Source of the DNA: an uncultured Allomuricauda sp.
Lineage (GTDB): Bacteria; Bacteroidota; Bacteroidia; Flavobacteriales; Flavobacteriaceae
Reading direction: 5' to 3'
Length of the DNA stretch: 35,416 nucleotides
NCBI RefSeq assembly: GCF_937884665.1
Contig: NZ_CAKZYF010000125.1
Location: forward strand, 1 to 35,416
The translations under genes were made by a program, and so were the position numbers. A model generated the notes under the pieces. That model was given only the letters and a program-made list of their open reading frames with translations, was not told the DNA's origin and did not search any database. This document shows, piece after piece, positions 1-8,003 of this stretch (position 1 is the stretch's first letter; every line of letters begins with the position of its first letter).

Positions 1-173
1 TTTTTTTCTTTTTTCAACAAATAGAAACCGCACACGGCAAGAGCGATGCCAATGGCAGCTGCTATAATTTGCGAATCTCCTTTCATAAAAACCGTAAAGC
101 TAAAAGACGTTAAAAGGAATCCCAGTCCAACTATACAATTACCTTTGTTCAGCGATGGATTGTTGTCTTTCAT
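1..173 (-). CDS. Small two-helix membrane protein, partial (runs off left edge)
   Basis: The minus strand is open from an ATG at 173 to the window edge, giving 57 codons with no stop. The product starts MKDNNPSLNK and has two hydrophobic stretches, at about residues 13-30 and 36-54, the second followed by a Lys-rich run (LLKKEK), as expected for a small inner-membrane protein with two helices. The frame stays open upstream of the ATG for about 40 codons but contains no ATG, GTG or TTG, so the ATG at 173 is the likely start. I do not recognise a family. The 3' end lies outside the window and is probably near, since the sequence at the edge is already the charged tail typical after a last helix. 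Confidence 0.5.
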   Translation of the reverse strand, partial: MKDNNPSLNKGNCIVGLGFLLTSFSFTVFMKGDSQIIAAAIGIALAVCGFYLLKKEK

Positions 174-299
174 AGGGTGTTTTCTTAAAATATCGACGGC
201 AGGGTCAAAGGTCTTTATTATGATTTTTGCGGCCTGTATTAGATTTTTTTGACTATTGTAAGCTACAAAAAAAGGACGAGAAAAAGTTATGGATTATAG

Positions 300-799
300 T
301 TATTGAAGGTATTCCCCAGTCCATTTTTTATTTATATCATCTTTGAAACCTATCTCTTCTTGCGTTAATACGTCGTTCCTCGACAACACGAAAAAGAATC
401 GCATTAAATGCTATCGATAGCGGACCAGAATCGATATAATTGGGACAACCAGCTCGCACCACCAAAACTATGGGCAATTAAAACGAACAATTAAAAAAGC
501 GAGCGTATTTTTTTGGAAGATAATAGCCTAAAATCCCAACGATTATCAACCAAATTCCGCGAACTGCGAATATTCCTGAATTGTGTTGTTTCGTCATAAA
601 ATCTTCAATAGTATTCGCTTCATTTGCCATATCCAAATTTCCGTTCCAATACGCTTTCGGCTGGTCGACAATTGTGATTATAGAATCAAATAAACTTGAC
701 CACAGTGCTGGAATTGTTACAAGGAGTTTTTCTTGTCTCGTCTTCTATTCGTTGGTTTGGGATTGGGTCAATTACGGTAAAAGCCAAAATTCTTTTATA
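300..799 (-). pseudogene. Decayed membrane-protein gene with at least three frame breaks, downstream of argH
   Basis: Protein-like sequence continues on the minus strand directly after the argH stop but changes frame repeatedly. Frame one (799 to about 735) reads LAFTVIDPIPNQRIEDETR. At an A5 tract near 731-735 it moves to a second frame, stop at 478-480, reading KLLVTIPALWSSLFDSIITI, then an acidic, Asn-rich loop and the helix FAVRGIWLIIVGILGYYLPK. A third frame (stop 404-406) reads LFVLIAHSFGGASWLSQLYR, and a fourth (stop 300-302) reads MRFFFVLSRNDVLTQEEIGF and ends WTGEYLQ. Joined, these give about 165 residues resembling one small multi-helix membrane protein. No single frame has a proper start and length. 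Family not recognised. Sequencing error is possible, but three breaks within 500 bp argue for decay. Confidence 0.55.
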
Positions 800-2083
800 T
801 CATTCAAAAAACTGCTCCATTTTAGCACGTATTTCTTCCAAACACAGATTGCCAATGCTGCCTTCGTGCGTATGGGCCATGTTCTTTTTGGGTTTAAAAC
901 CACCACTCTCTATGGCTTTGCCCATACTTTTATAAGCATCTCGAAAAGGAACGCCATTTTTTACCATCTCGTTCAAAGTATCCACGCTGAACAGGTAATC
1001 GTATTTCGAATCTTCCAGAATGTCGGTTTTTACTTTGATTTCCTTTAAACTAAAGGCCATCATTTCCAAGCACGCTTTCATATCCTGAATAGCGGGTAGA
1101 ATTACCTCTTTCACCACTTGAAAGTCCCGATGGTATCCACTGGGTAGATTGGCCATGATAAGACTGAGTTGGTTGGGTATGGACTGGATTTTGTTGCATT
1201 TGCTCCGAATCAGTTCAAAAACATCTGGATTTTTCTTGTGGGGCATGATGCTACTGCCGGTGGTCAGTTCATTGGGAAAGGAAATAAAATCAAAGTTTTG
1301 GCTCATATATAAACAGATATCCATAGCCAATTTTCCTAGGGTGGAAGCAACACTGGCCAAGCCGAAAGCAGTGGCCCTTTCTACTTTGCCCCGCCCCATT
1401 TGTGCGGCGACCACATTGTATTTTAAGGTTTCAAAACCAAGGGTTTCTGTGGTAAAGCCACGGTCTATGGGAAAAGAACTGCCGTATCCCGCAGCACTCC
1501 CCAACGGATTTTGGTCAGCCACTTTGTACGCCGCTTCCACGAAGTGCAAATCATCCACCAGACTTTCTGCATAAGCGGAGAACCACAATCCAAAGGAAGA
1601 AGGCATGGCAATCTGCAAATGGGTATACCCGGGCAAAAGTATTTTTTGATGTTTTTCAGCCAATTGGAGCAATAGATTAAATAGGGTTTTCGCCTGGATT
1701 TTAATTGCTTTGAGTTCATCCTTGAGATAGAGTTGTGTGGCGACCAGAACTTGGTCGTTTCGGGACCGTGCTGTATGGATTTTTTTCCCAACATCTCCCA
1801 GCTTTTGGATGAGGAGATACTCAATTTTGGAGTGCATGTCCTCAAAATCAGCTTCAATGGTAAAAGTCCCTTTTTGGATGGATTGGGCGATGGTTTCCAA
1901 TTCTTGGACCAATAATCGGCTCTCTTCCTGGGTTATGAGCCCAACTTTGCCCAACATTTGGGCATGCGCCTTCGAGGCAATCACATCATATGGCGCCAAT
2001 ATCAAATCAAGTTGGCGGTCGTTGCCCACAGTAAACTGATCTATTTTTTTTTCGGTGCTAAACCCTTTGTCCCAAAGTTTCAT
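800..2083 (-). CDS. argH: Argininosuccinate lyase
   Basis: Catalyses the last step of arginine synthesis, splitting argininosuccinate into arginine and fumarate in the cytoplasm. The protein carries the fumarase/lyase superfamily signature GSSIMPHKKNPD at residues 276-287, the TARSRNDQ substrate segment near 104-111 and GYTHLQ with its conserved His near 155. Length of about 427 residues is a little short for ArgH but normal for Bacteroidetes. I place the start at the ATG of MKLWDKGF (2083), which matches where the family begins; an in-frame ATG three codons earlier (2092) is also possible. It is the last gene of the minus-strand arginine operon, 70 bp after argE, with a repeat remnant in that gap. 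Confidence 0.95.
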   Translation of the reverse strand: MKLWDKGFSTEKKIDQFTVGNDRQLDLILAPYDVIASKAHAQMLGKVGLITQEESRLLVQELETIAQSIQKGTFTIEADFEDMHSKIEYLLIQKLGDVGKKIHTARSRNDQVLVATQLYLKDELKAIKIQAKTLFNLLLQLAEKHQKILLPGYTHLQIAMPSSFGLWFSAYAESLVDDLHFVEAAYKVADQNPLGSAAGYGSSFPIDRGFTTETLGFETLKYNVVAAQMGRGKVERATAFGLASVASTLGKLAMDICLYMSQNFDFISFPNELTTGSSIMPHKKNPDVFELIRSKCNKIQSIPNQLSLIMANLPSGYHRDFQVVKEVILPAIQDMKACLEMMAFSLKEIKVKTDILEDSKYDYLFSVDTLNEMVKNGVPFRDAYKSMGKAIESGGFKPKKNMAHTHEGSIGNLCLEEIRAKMEQFFE

Positions 2084-2128
2084 AGTTTGCATTTGTGATT
2101 CCCACCTTGGCGAGAATGTGTTTTTTGG

Positions 2129-2148
2129 GTTCTCGACTCTGCTCGAAC
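2129..2148. repeat. Short palindromic repeat remnant in the argE-argH gap
   Basis: The 20 bases GTTCTCGACTCTGCTCGAAC form an imperfect palindrome with GTTC/GAAC ends and two TCGA cores. This style of TCGA-rich palindrome recurs in the argD-proC gap (6079-6148) and, more weakly, in the proC-argC gap, and resembles dispersed intergenic repeats common in flavobacterial genomes. Calling it a repeat rests on that resemblance; a genome search would decide. Confidence 0.35.
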
Positions 2149-2153
2149 GCCTT

Positions 2154-3230
2154 TCAATTGTTTTTAAAAAATCCGTTCAATAATTTAATATACAAATCAA
2201 TCCCCGCTTCAATTTCGTGGACAAAAATAAATTCATCGGCCGAGTGTGAGCGTGTGCTGTCGCCCGGACCAATTTTCAAGGATTGGCAACTTAGGGCTGC
2301 CTGGTCCGAAAGGGTCGGGGAACCATAGGTTTTCCTACCTAAAGCCAGACCACTTTTTACCAACATGTGGTTGGGGTCTATGGAAGAAGAATTAAGGCGC
2401 AGGGAACGCGGGGTCATTGTACATGGCGCCTTTTCTTGCAACAGTTGGGCGATTTCGGCGTTGGAATAGCGGTCATTGACGCGTACATCCACCACCAAAT
2501 CCACTTGGGCGGGAACCACATTATGTTGTTTTCCGGCATGGATTTGGGTCACTGTCATTTTCACCTCGCCCAATACCTCGGATTTCTTATTAAAATGATA
2601 ATTTTTGAACCAGTCTAAAACGTGGATGGTATTGTAAATCGAATTATTGCCGTTGGGATGCGCGGCATGTGACGGGGTTCCTTCCACAATAGCATCAAAA
2701 ACAATAAGCCCCTTTTCCGCAATGGCCAAGTCCATCAATGTGGGCTCTCCCACGATAGCTACATCAATTTTGGGCAAAATGGGCAATAGGGCCAATAAAC
2801 TATGGGGACCTGCATTTTCTTCCTCCCCAGTGGCCGCCATGATAATGTTATGATTCAAATCATCCCGTTTATAAAAATGAACAAAAGTTGCCAAAAGAGA
2901 GACCAAACAACCCCCAGCATCATTGCTGCCCAGTCCAAAAAGCTTACCATCTTCCACATGAGGATCGAAGGGGTCTTTGCTGTAGGCTGCATTCGGTTTT
3001 ACCGTGTCGTGGTGTGAGTTGAGCAGAAGCGTAGGTTTGTCGGTATCAAAATACTGATTAAAGGCATAAACATTATTGGCCTGTCTTTTTGTAGCAATAC
3101 CAAATCCCGATAACCAATGCTGGATGGCATCTGCGGTTCTATTCTCCTCACCGGAAAACGAGGGTATGGAAATCAAGTCCTTAAGCAAATCGATAGCTTG
3201 TTGTGTGACTGTTTTTTGATTCGGGTTCAT
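2154..3230 (-). CDS. argE: M20-family N-acyl-amino-acid deacylase of the arginine pathway (ArgE-like)
   Basis: A 358-residue M20 metallohydrolase that removes the N-acyl group from a pathway intermediate. With an ArgF'-type carbamoyltransferase in the same operon the substrate should be N-acyl-citrulline rather than N-acyl-ornithine. Di-zinc ligand motifs are visible: NSHHDT (72-76), GSNDAGG (Asp104), GEEE (Glu136/137 as base and ligand), a VGEPT motif and a C-terminal HEIEAGI segment. The ATG at 3230 overlaps the argB stop by 4 bp, which implies translational coupling. A general M20 peptidase is the alternative, but the position in the operon makes the arginine role nearly certain. Acetyl versus succinyl preference cannot be read from this protein alone. 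Confidence 0.9.
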   Translation of the reverse strand: MNPNQKTVTQQAIDLLKDLISIPSFSGEENRTADAIQHWLSGFGIATKRQANNVYAFNQYFDTDKPTLLLNSHHDTVKPNAAYSKDPFDPHVEDGKLFGLGSNDAGGCLVSLLATFVHFYKRDDLNHNIIMAATGEEENAGPHSLLALLPILPKIDVAIVGEPTLMDLAIAEKGLIVFDAIVEGTPSHAAHPNGNNSIYNTIHVLDWFKNYHFNKKSEVLGEVKMTVTQIHAGKQHNVVPAQVDLVVDVRVNDRYSNAEIAQLLQEKAPCTMTPRSLRLNSSSIDPNHMLVKSGLALGRKTYGSPTLSDQAALSCQSLKIGPGDSTRSHSADEFIFVHEIEAGIDLYIKLLNGFFKNN

Positions 3231-4006
3231 AGGGTCAATCGTGTATATTTTAACGGGATACGGGACAACATGGTTTCATTGCCAATATTGACCTGCCGAA
3301 CATTATGGTGCAAGGCGTAAAACCCATTGTGCATTTTTGGTAGCATTCCATCTGAAATGACTTTTTTTTCTAAAAGTTGTTCGTATTTTTTTGAATTGAT
3401 GTGTTCAATTACCGAATCTTCGTCGGAAACGTTGCGAAGTACGCCGGGTTTCTCAAAACAATAAAATAAGGTGGTTTCGTAAATAGGGGCAAGTCCTGCC
3501 GCCAGTTCGGCTGCAATCGTATCAGCGTTGGTATTGAAAAGTTGTCCTTTTCCATCATGGGTCAAGGCGCAAAAAATCGGTGTGAAACCAGCTTCTAAAA
3601 GTTGGGCAATGTGTTTTTTGTTAACGGTATCCACGTCGCCTACGTAACCAAAATCAACTTCTTTTATAGGTCTTCTGTGTGCCAAAATAGTATTGGCATC
3701 CGCACCGCTCATGCCGATGGCATTGGTTCCTAATCCTTGTAATTGTGCAACGAGGGTCTTGTTTATGAGTCCACCGTACACCATAACGGCCACTTCCAAA
3801 CTCTTTGCATCGGTAATACGCCTACCTTGGATGATTTTTGACTCGATTCCGAGAAGATGGCTAATTTCAGTAGCTTTTTTACCACCACCATGGACAAGAA
3901 TCTTATGGCCTTCCACTTTGGAGAATAGCTCCAAAGCGTAGGTCAAAGCCTCTTGGTTCCCGATTAGGTTACCGCCAATTTTTACTATGGATAATTTCGA
4001 TTTCAC
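3227..4006 (-). CDS. argB: N-acetylglutamate kinase (or N-succinylglutamate kinase)
   Basis: Phosphorylates the side-chain carboxylate of N-acylglutamate, the second step of arginine synthesis. The 259-residue protein has the amino-acid-kinase fold motifs KIGGN (8-12), VHGGGKKATEI near residue 38-48, GGLINK, and the IGMSGADAN substrate loop. It is the short, feedback-insensitive-looking form without the N-terminal helix seen in arginine-inhibited hexameric enzymes; that regulatory reading is inference. Start and stop overlap argF' and argE by 4 bp each. If argF' uses succinylated substrate (see that entry), this kinase would act on N-succinylglutamate. Confidence 0.93.
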   Translation of the reverse strand: MKSKLSIVKIGGNLIGNQEALTYALELFSKVEGHKILVHGGGKKATEISHLLGIESKIIQGRRITDAKSLEVAVMVYGGLINKTLVAQLQGLGTNAIGMSGADANTILAHRRPIKEVDFGYVGDVDTVNKKHIAQLLEAGFTPIFCALTHDGKGQLFNTNADTIAAELAAGLAPIYETTLFYCFEKPGVLRNVSDEDSVIEHINSKKYEQLLEKKVISDGMLPKMHNGFYALHHNVRQVNIGNETMLSRIPLKYTRLTL

Positions 4007-4941
4007 AGTTCCTCCAGTAATTTTTTTAGTACAATCTGCGCTGAAAAGGTCCGGTTTTTGGCTTGCTCTACGACCAAACTTTGAGTTCCGTCCAAAACCA
4101 CATCTTCCACCACTACATTTCTTCGTACGGGAAGGCAGTGCATGAACTTTGCATTTCCCAACTTCTCCGAGGTCATCATCCAGTTTGCATCTTTACTCAA
4201 TATCTGCCCGTAATGTGTATAGGAGCTCCAGTTCTTTACATAGATAAAATCGGCATTTTCCAGCGCTTTTTCTTGGTCGTACGCCACAGGACATCCTTCT
4301 GTAATCTCTGGATTGAGCTCATAACCTTCGGGATGCGTAATGCTAAAATCAACCTCTTGTCTTTTTATCATTCGGACGAAGGAGTTGGCCACGGCATGCG
4401 GCAAGGCTTTGGGATGGGGTGCCCAGGACAAAACTACTTTTGGTTTGGCTGTGATTTTATTTTCCGCTAGGGTAATGGCGTCGGCCAAAGCCTGCAGGGG
4501 ATGTGCAGTGGAACTTTCCATATTAACCACAGGAACAGAGGCAAACTGGGTGAAGCCCATCAAGACTTCTTCTGCTTCGTCCTTACTTTTGTCTTTGAGT
4601 CCAGCAAACGCTCTAATGGCGACCATATCGCAGTACTGGGATACCACTTGGGCCGCTTCGCGGATATGTTCCGAAGTTCCCTGATCCATTATCAGGCCAT
4701 CTTCATATTCTAGGGACCAACCCTCATTTCCAAAATTCATGACCATTACTTCCATACCCAAATGTATTGCGGCTTTTTGGGTGCTCAATCGGGTACGTAG
4801 GCTGTTGTTGAAGAAAAGTAGGCAAATTGTCTTGCCCCGTCCCAAGTTTTTGAACTGATAAGGATCCTGTTTTAAAGCAATGGCTTCTGCTACCCATTGG
4901 GGCAGGGAATCAATATCCTTTACCGTGAGAAAATGTTTCAT
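4003..4941 (-). CDS. argF': N-acetyl/N-succinyl-ornithine carbamoyltransferase (ArgF')
   Basis: Transfers the carbamoyl group of carbamoyl phosphate to an N-acylated ornithine. Motifs are FFNNSLRTR (43-51, carbamoyl-phosphate site), HPLQ (147-150) and HCLPVRRN (268-275). The RRN after HCLP and the SWAPHPKALP segment mark the acyl-ornithine branch, not ordinary OTCase. Residue 90, in the TSEH motif (89-92), aligns with the residue that sets substrate choice in this family: Glu in the Xanthomonas acetyl-ornithine enzyme, Pro90 in the Bacteroides fragilis succinyl-ornithine enzyme. Here it is Ser, and family mutagenesis as I recall it links Ser, Ala or Pro there to succinyl specificity. It overlaps argD and argB by 4 bp on each side. 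Confidence 0.93.
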   Translation of the reverse strand: MKHFLTVKDIDSLPQWVAEAIALKQDPYQFKNLGRGKTICLLFFNNSLRTRLSTQKAAIHLGMEVMVMNFGNEGWSLEYEDGLIMDQGTSEHIREAAQVVSQYCDMVAIRAFAGLKDKSKDEAEEVLMGFTQFASVPVVNMESSTAHPLQALADAITLAENKITAKPKVVLSWAPHPKALPHAVANSFVRMIKRQEVDFSITHPEGYELNPEITEGCPVAYDQEKALENADFIYVKNWSSYTHYGQILSKDANWMMTSEKLGNAKFMHCLPVRRNVVVEDVVLDGTQSLVVEQAKNRTFSAQIVLKKLLEEL

Positions 4942-6065
4942 GAAAGTTCCCGGTTTAGCGCTTGAAAAAAAAGATTGATATGTTTTTCCGAAAAGTTCAG
5001 GGCCGGCAGGATGCGCAATACCTTTTTGTTTTTGGATCCCCCCGTAAAAAAATGTTGGTTGTGGATCAGACGTTTGCGGAGGTCCCCTACTTCAAAATCA
5101 AACTCCAATCCCAGCATAAGCCCTCTCCCTTTGATTCTTTTAACTAAAGGAACCTTTAAAGCTTCCTGTTTAAAATAAGTTCCTAAGTTATGGGCATTTT
5201 CAATTAGCTTCTCTTTTTCCAGAATCTCTAGAACCGCAAGGGTAGCTGCACAAGCCAGATGATTGCCCCCAAAAGTGGTGCCCAAGAGTCCATGGGAGGC
5301 TTTGATGGACTTATGGATAAGAATTCCCCCAACAGGAAAACCATTCCCCATGCCTTTGGCAATGGAAATGATATCTGGCCGGACATCATGATGTTGAAAG
5401 GCAAAAAATGCGCCGCTACGCCCAAAACCGGATTGAACCTCATCCGCAATGAGGACTACTCCTCGTTCTCGACATTTTTTTTCAACAAACTGATAAAAAT
5501 CCGTTGTGGGTTCGTCCAACCCTCCTACACCTTGAATCGCTTCCAGAATCACAGTACAATAATCATCCTCTTTTAATGCTCCTTCAAAGGCTTCAAAATC
5601 ATTGAGAGGTAAAAAAGTGACCTGTTGTTGTTTGTTGATTGGGGCATTGATGGCGGGATTGTCCGTAGTGGCCACTGCTGCTGAGGTTCGACCGTGAAAG
5701 CCATTGCTAAAGGCGATCACTTTGGATTTTCCGGTATGGAACGAAGCCAATTTCAAGGCATTTTCATTGGCTTCAGCACCAGAATTACAAAGAATCAAAT
5801 TGTAGTCTTCGCAGTTGGAAAGTCGACCCAAATGCTTCGCCAATTGGTATTGTATCGGATTTTGAATGGAATTGCTATAAAATCCGATTTTTTCCAATTG
5901 TTCCTTGATTCGTTTTACATAGTGCGGGTGGGAATGTCCTATGGAGATTACGGCATGTCCGCCGTAAAAATCAAAATAGGTTTCCCCTTTGTCGTCGGTT
6001 ACCTCAATGCCCTTGGCAGAAACCGGGGTAACATCATATAAAGGGTATACATCAAATAACTCCAT
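4938..6065 (-). CDS. argD: N-acyl-ornithine aminotransferase (class III, PLP)
   Basis: Converts N-acylglutamate semialdehyde to N-acylornithine with glutamate as amino donor. The 375-residue class-III aminotransferase shows the PLP phosphate motif NSGAEAN (94-100), the pyridine-ring Asp in IADEVQSGFGRSG (Asp208), and the Schiff-base lysine Lys237 in SIAKGMGNG. The 4-bp overlap with argF' couples the two genes. The 89-bp gap to proC upstream contains a 70-bp palindromic repeat. Acetyl versus succinyl preference is expected to follow that of the neighbouring ArgF'. Confidence 0.94.
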   Translation of the reverse strand: MELFDVYPLYDVTPVSAKGIEVTDDKGETYFDFYGGHAVISIGHSHPHYVKRIKEQLEKIGFYSNSIQNPIQYQLAKHLGRLSNCEDYNLILCNSGAEANENALKLASFHTGKSKVIAFSNGFHGRTSAAVATTDNPAINAPINKQQQVTFLPLNDFEAFEGALKEDDYCTVILEAIQGVGGLDEPTTDFYQFVEKKCRERGVVLIADEVQSGFGRSGAFFAFQHHDVRPDIISIAKGMGNGFPVGGILIHKSIKASHGLLGTTFGGNHLACAATLAVLEILEKEKLIENAHNLGTYFKQEALKVPLVKRIKGRGLMLGLEFDFEVGDLRKRLIHNQHFFTGGSKNKKVLRILPALNFSEKHINLFFQALNRELS

Positions 6066-6078
6066 GTTTTTCTTTTTT

Positions 6079-6148
6079 TGTCATTTCGAATCTGCCATAG
6101 ACAGCGGGAAATCTGTGTTGAGATATCTCACGCTCGTTGGATATGACA
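6079..6148. repeat. 70-bp palindromic repeat element between proC and argD
   Basis: The sequence begins TGTCATTTCGAA and ends ATATGACATTT, with internal GGGAAATC and TTGAGATATCTCACGCTCG segments, so that ends and middle form an imperfect inverted repeat able to fold as a long hairpin in RNA. It fills nearly the whole argD-proC gap. Flavobacterial genomes carry many intergenic elements of the type GTCATTTCGA...GAGAAATCT; this looks like one copy. It could modulate readthrough or stabilise the transcript 3' of proC, but that is inference. Confidence 0.5.
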
Positions 6149-6154
6149 TTTCAA

Positions 6155-6949
6155 TCATCCTTTTCTTATTTGACCTATTTTTTCGAAAGAGGTAACAATC
6201 CCACGAATCAGCGAGGATCTGAGTCCCTGGTGCTCCATTTCATTTAATCCTTCAATAGTGCATCCTTTGGGAGTGGTCACTCTATCAATTTCTTCTTCGG
6301 GGTGTGTTTTAGAATCAATGAGTAGATTCGCGGCCCCATTACAGGTATGCATCGCCAACTCCTGTGCTTCTTGGGCATCAAACCCCAATTGGATAGCGCC
6401 TTGCGTTGTGGCACGAATCAAACGCATCCAAAACGCGATGCCGCTAGCACAGATAACCGTAGCGGCTTGCATTTGCTCCTCGGGAATTTCCAGGGAATGT
6501 CCCATTCGGTTGAAAATGGCTTTTGCCAAGTCAATTCGTTTTTTGCCCAGTTCATTGCTGCAGATACAGGTCATTGAATATCCGACTGAAATAGCGGTAT
6601 TGGGCATACTTCGAATAATGTATTTGTCCGCTCCAAGGATTTCTTCCATCTTGGAAATGCTGAATCCCGTAATGGTACTGATGACCACGTGTTTTTCGGT
6701 AAGGTGGCCTTTGACCTCTTCCAGAATCCTTTCGAAATGACCGGGCTGTACTGCGAAAATCAGGATATCGGAATGTTTGACCGCTTCCTGGTTGTTGGAA
6801 GTCACGGTAACGTTCCCATATTTTTCAAAGTTTTTGATTTCGTCCAAATTCCTTTTGGTCAAGTACATGGTCGTGGCGCCATTGCTGTGCAACACCCCCT
6901 TCGCTATGGATAAGCCTAAATTTCCTGCTCCTATGATCGCTATTTTCAT
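6155..6949 (-). CDS. proC: Pyrroline-5-carboxylate reductase
   Basis: Reduces pyrroline-5-carboxylate to proline with NAD(P)H. The 264-residue protein has the N-terminal Rossmann motif IGAGNLGLSIAKG, the middle segment VICASGIAFWMRL, and the C-terminal family signature DRVTTPKGCTIEGLNEMEHQG slightly varied from the usual SPGGTT form. It sits inside the arginine operon between argC and argD, so proline and arginine synthesis share a transcript. A ProC in this position could also serve a proline-ornithine link, but nothing in the sequence shows that. The gaps on both sides (79 and 89 bp) are the only long ones before argH and hold repeat-like sequence. Confidence 0.93.
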   Translation of the reverse strand: MKIAIIGAGNLGLSIAKGVLHSNGATTMYLTKRNLDEIKNFEKYGNVTVTSNNQEAVKHSDILIFAVQPGHFERILEEVKGHLTEKHVVISTITGFSISKMEEILGADKYIIRSMPNTAISVGYSMTCICSNELGKKRIDLAKAIFNRMGHSLEIPEEQMQAATVICASGIAFWMRLIRATTQGAIQLGFDAQEAQELAMHTCNGAANLLIDSKTHPEEEIDRVTTPKGCTIEGLNEMEHQGLRSSLIRGIVTSFEKIGQIRKG

Positions 6950-7028
6950 AATTTCTTTTTGTTATCTCGTGCACCGTCGAGAGATACGTGATTTACTTTT
7001 TGGTCCCAACACGAATTGACCCGTACTT

Positions 7029-8003
7029 TTAAAAGACTCCTGCTTTAAGTTGTAGCCCTTCCCCTTCTTTCAGTCCAAACATCAAATTCATATTTTGTAC
7101 AGCTTGCCCAGAAGCGCCTTTGAGCAAATTATCCAAGGCAGAGGTAACCAGCAAAACGTCGTCATGTTTGTGTAGGTGTATGTGACATTGATTGGTATTT
7201 ACTACTTGTTTTAAATGAATGGGTTCTTCCGATAAGTGCGTAAACTTTGCATCGCGATAAAAGTCTTCGAACAAAACCTTAGCAGAGTTGATGTCGTCTT
7301 GATAAGTGGTATAGGCCGTGGCCAAAATTCCTCGGGTAAAGTTCCCCCGATTGGGTAAAAACCGTACTTTTCCGATTTTCTTGCCAAAGGATATTAAACT
7401 TTCTCCCACCTCTCCCAGATGTTGATGCGTAAAAGGTTTGTACCAAGAAATATTATTATTTCTCCAGCTAAAATGTGAAGTTTCCGATAGACCAACCCCA
7501 GCTCCGGTACTTCCCGTTGTGGCGTTGACATGGACTTCTTGTCCCAAAAGCCCTGCCTTTGCCAAAGGCAATAAGGCTAACTGGATGGCAGTGGCGAAAC
7601 AACCTGGATTTGCTATGTTTTTTGCCTTAGTAATCGCTTGTTTTTCCAATTCCGGAAGCCCATAGATAAATTGCTTTCCATGAAAATGGGAATCTTTTTT
7701 CAATCGGAACTCATTGCTGAGGTCTATGATTTTAGTGTTATCGCCAAACATAAACTCCGTTAAAAAACGAGCAGAATTTCCGTGTCCCAGGCATAAAAAA
7801 ACAACATCTACCTTGAGATTCGGAGTACTTGCGAATTTTAGATCGGTTAACCCCAAAAGGTCTGGATGTGCATTTGAAATGGGTTTTCCAGCACGTGTTG
7901 TACTGAAAACGAAATCGATGTCCACTTCAGGATGGTTGAGCAATATTCGAAGGAGTTCACCTCCTGTATATCCAGAACCACCAACTATTCCTGCCTTAAT
8001 CAT
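7029..8003 (-). CDS. argC: N-acyl-gamma-glutamyl-phosphate reductase
   Basis: Reduces N-acylglutamyl phosphate to the semialdehyde with NADPH. The 324-residue protein begins with the cofactor motif GIVGGSGYTGGELLRIL (5-21) and carries the catalytic cysteine Cys135 in NPGCFATA, plus HxHL near the C-terminal half of the fold. Its ATG overlaps the argG stop by 4 bp. The downstream gap to proC has a weak ATCTC/GAGAT hairpin and nothing else I can name. Confidence 0.95.
   Translation of the reverse strand: MIKAGIVGGSGYTGGELLRILLNHPEVDIDFVFSTTRAGKPISNAHPDLLGLTDLKFASTPNLKVDVVFLCLGHGNSARFLTEFMFGDNTKIIDLSNEFRLKKDSHFHGKQFIYGLPELEKQAITKAKNIANPGCFATAIQLALLPLAKAGLLGQEVHVNATTGSTGAGVGLSETSHFSWRNNNISWYKPFTHQHLGEVGESLISFGKKIGKVRFLPNRGNFTRGILATAYTTYQDDINSAKVLFEDFYRDAKFTHLSEEPIHLKQVVNTNQCHIHLHKHDDVLLVTSALDNLLKGASGQAVQNMNLMFGLKEGEGLQLKAGVF

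Noticed and set aside
581..1048. 155-codon plus-strand frame overlapping the argH end and the decayed gene
   Set aside because: It lies antisense to argH and the remnant, and its composition (Phe, Tyr, Ser, low charge) is that of a shadow frame.
1149..2039. Several plus-strand frames inside argH
   Set aside because: All are antisense to a clear enzyme gene with intact motifs.
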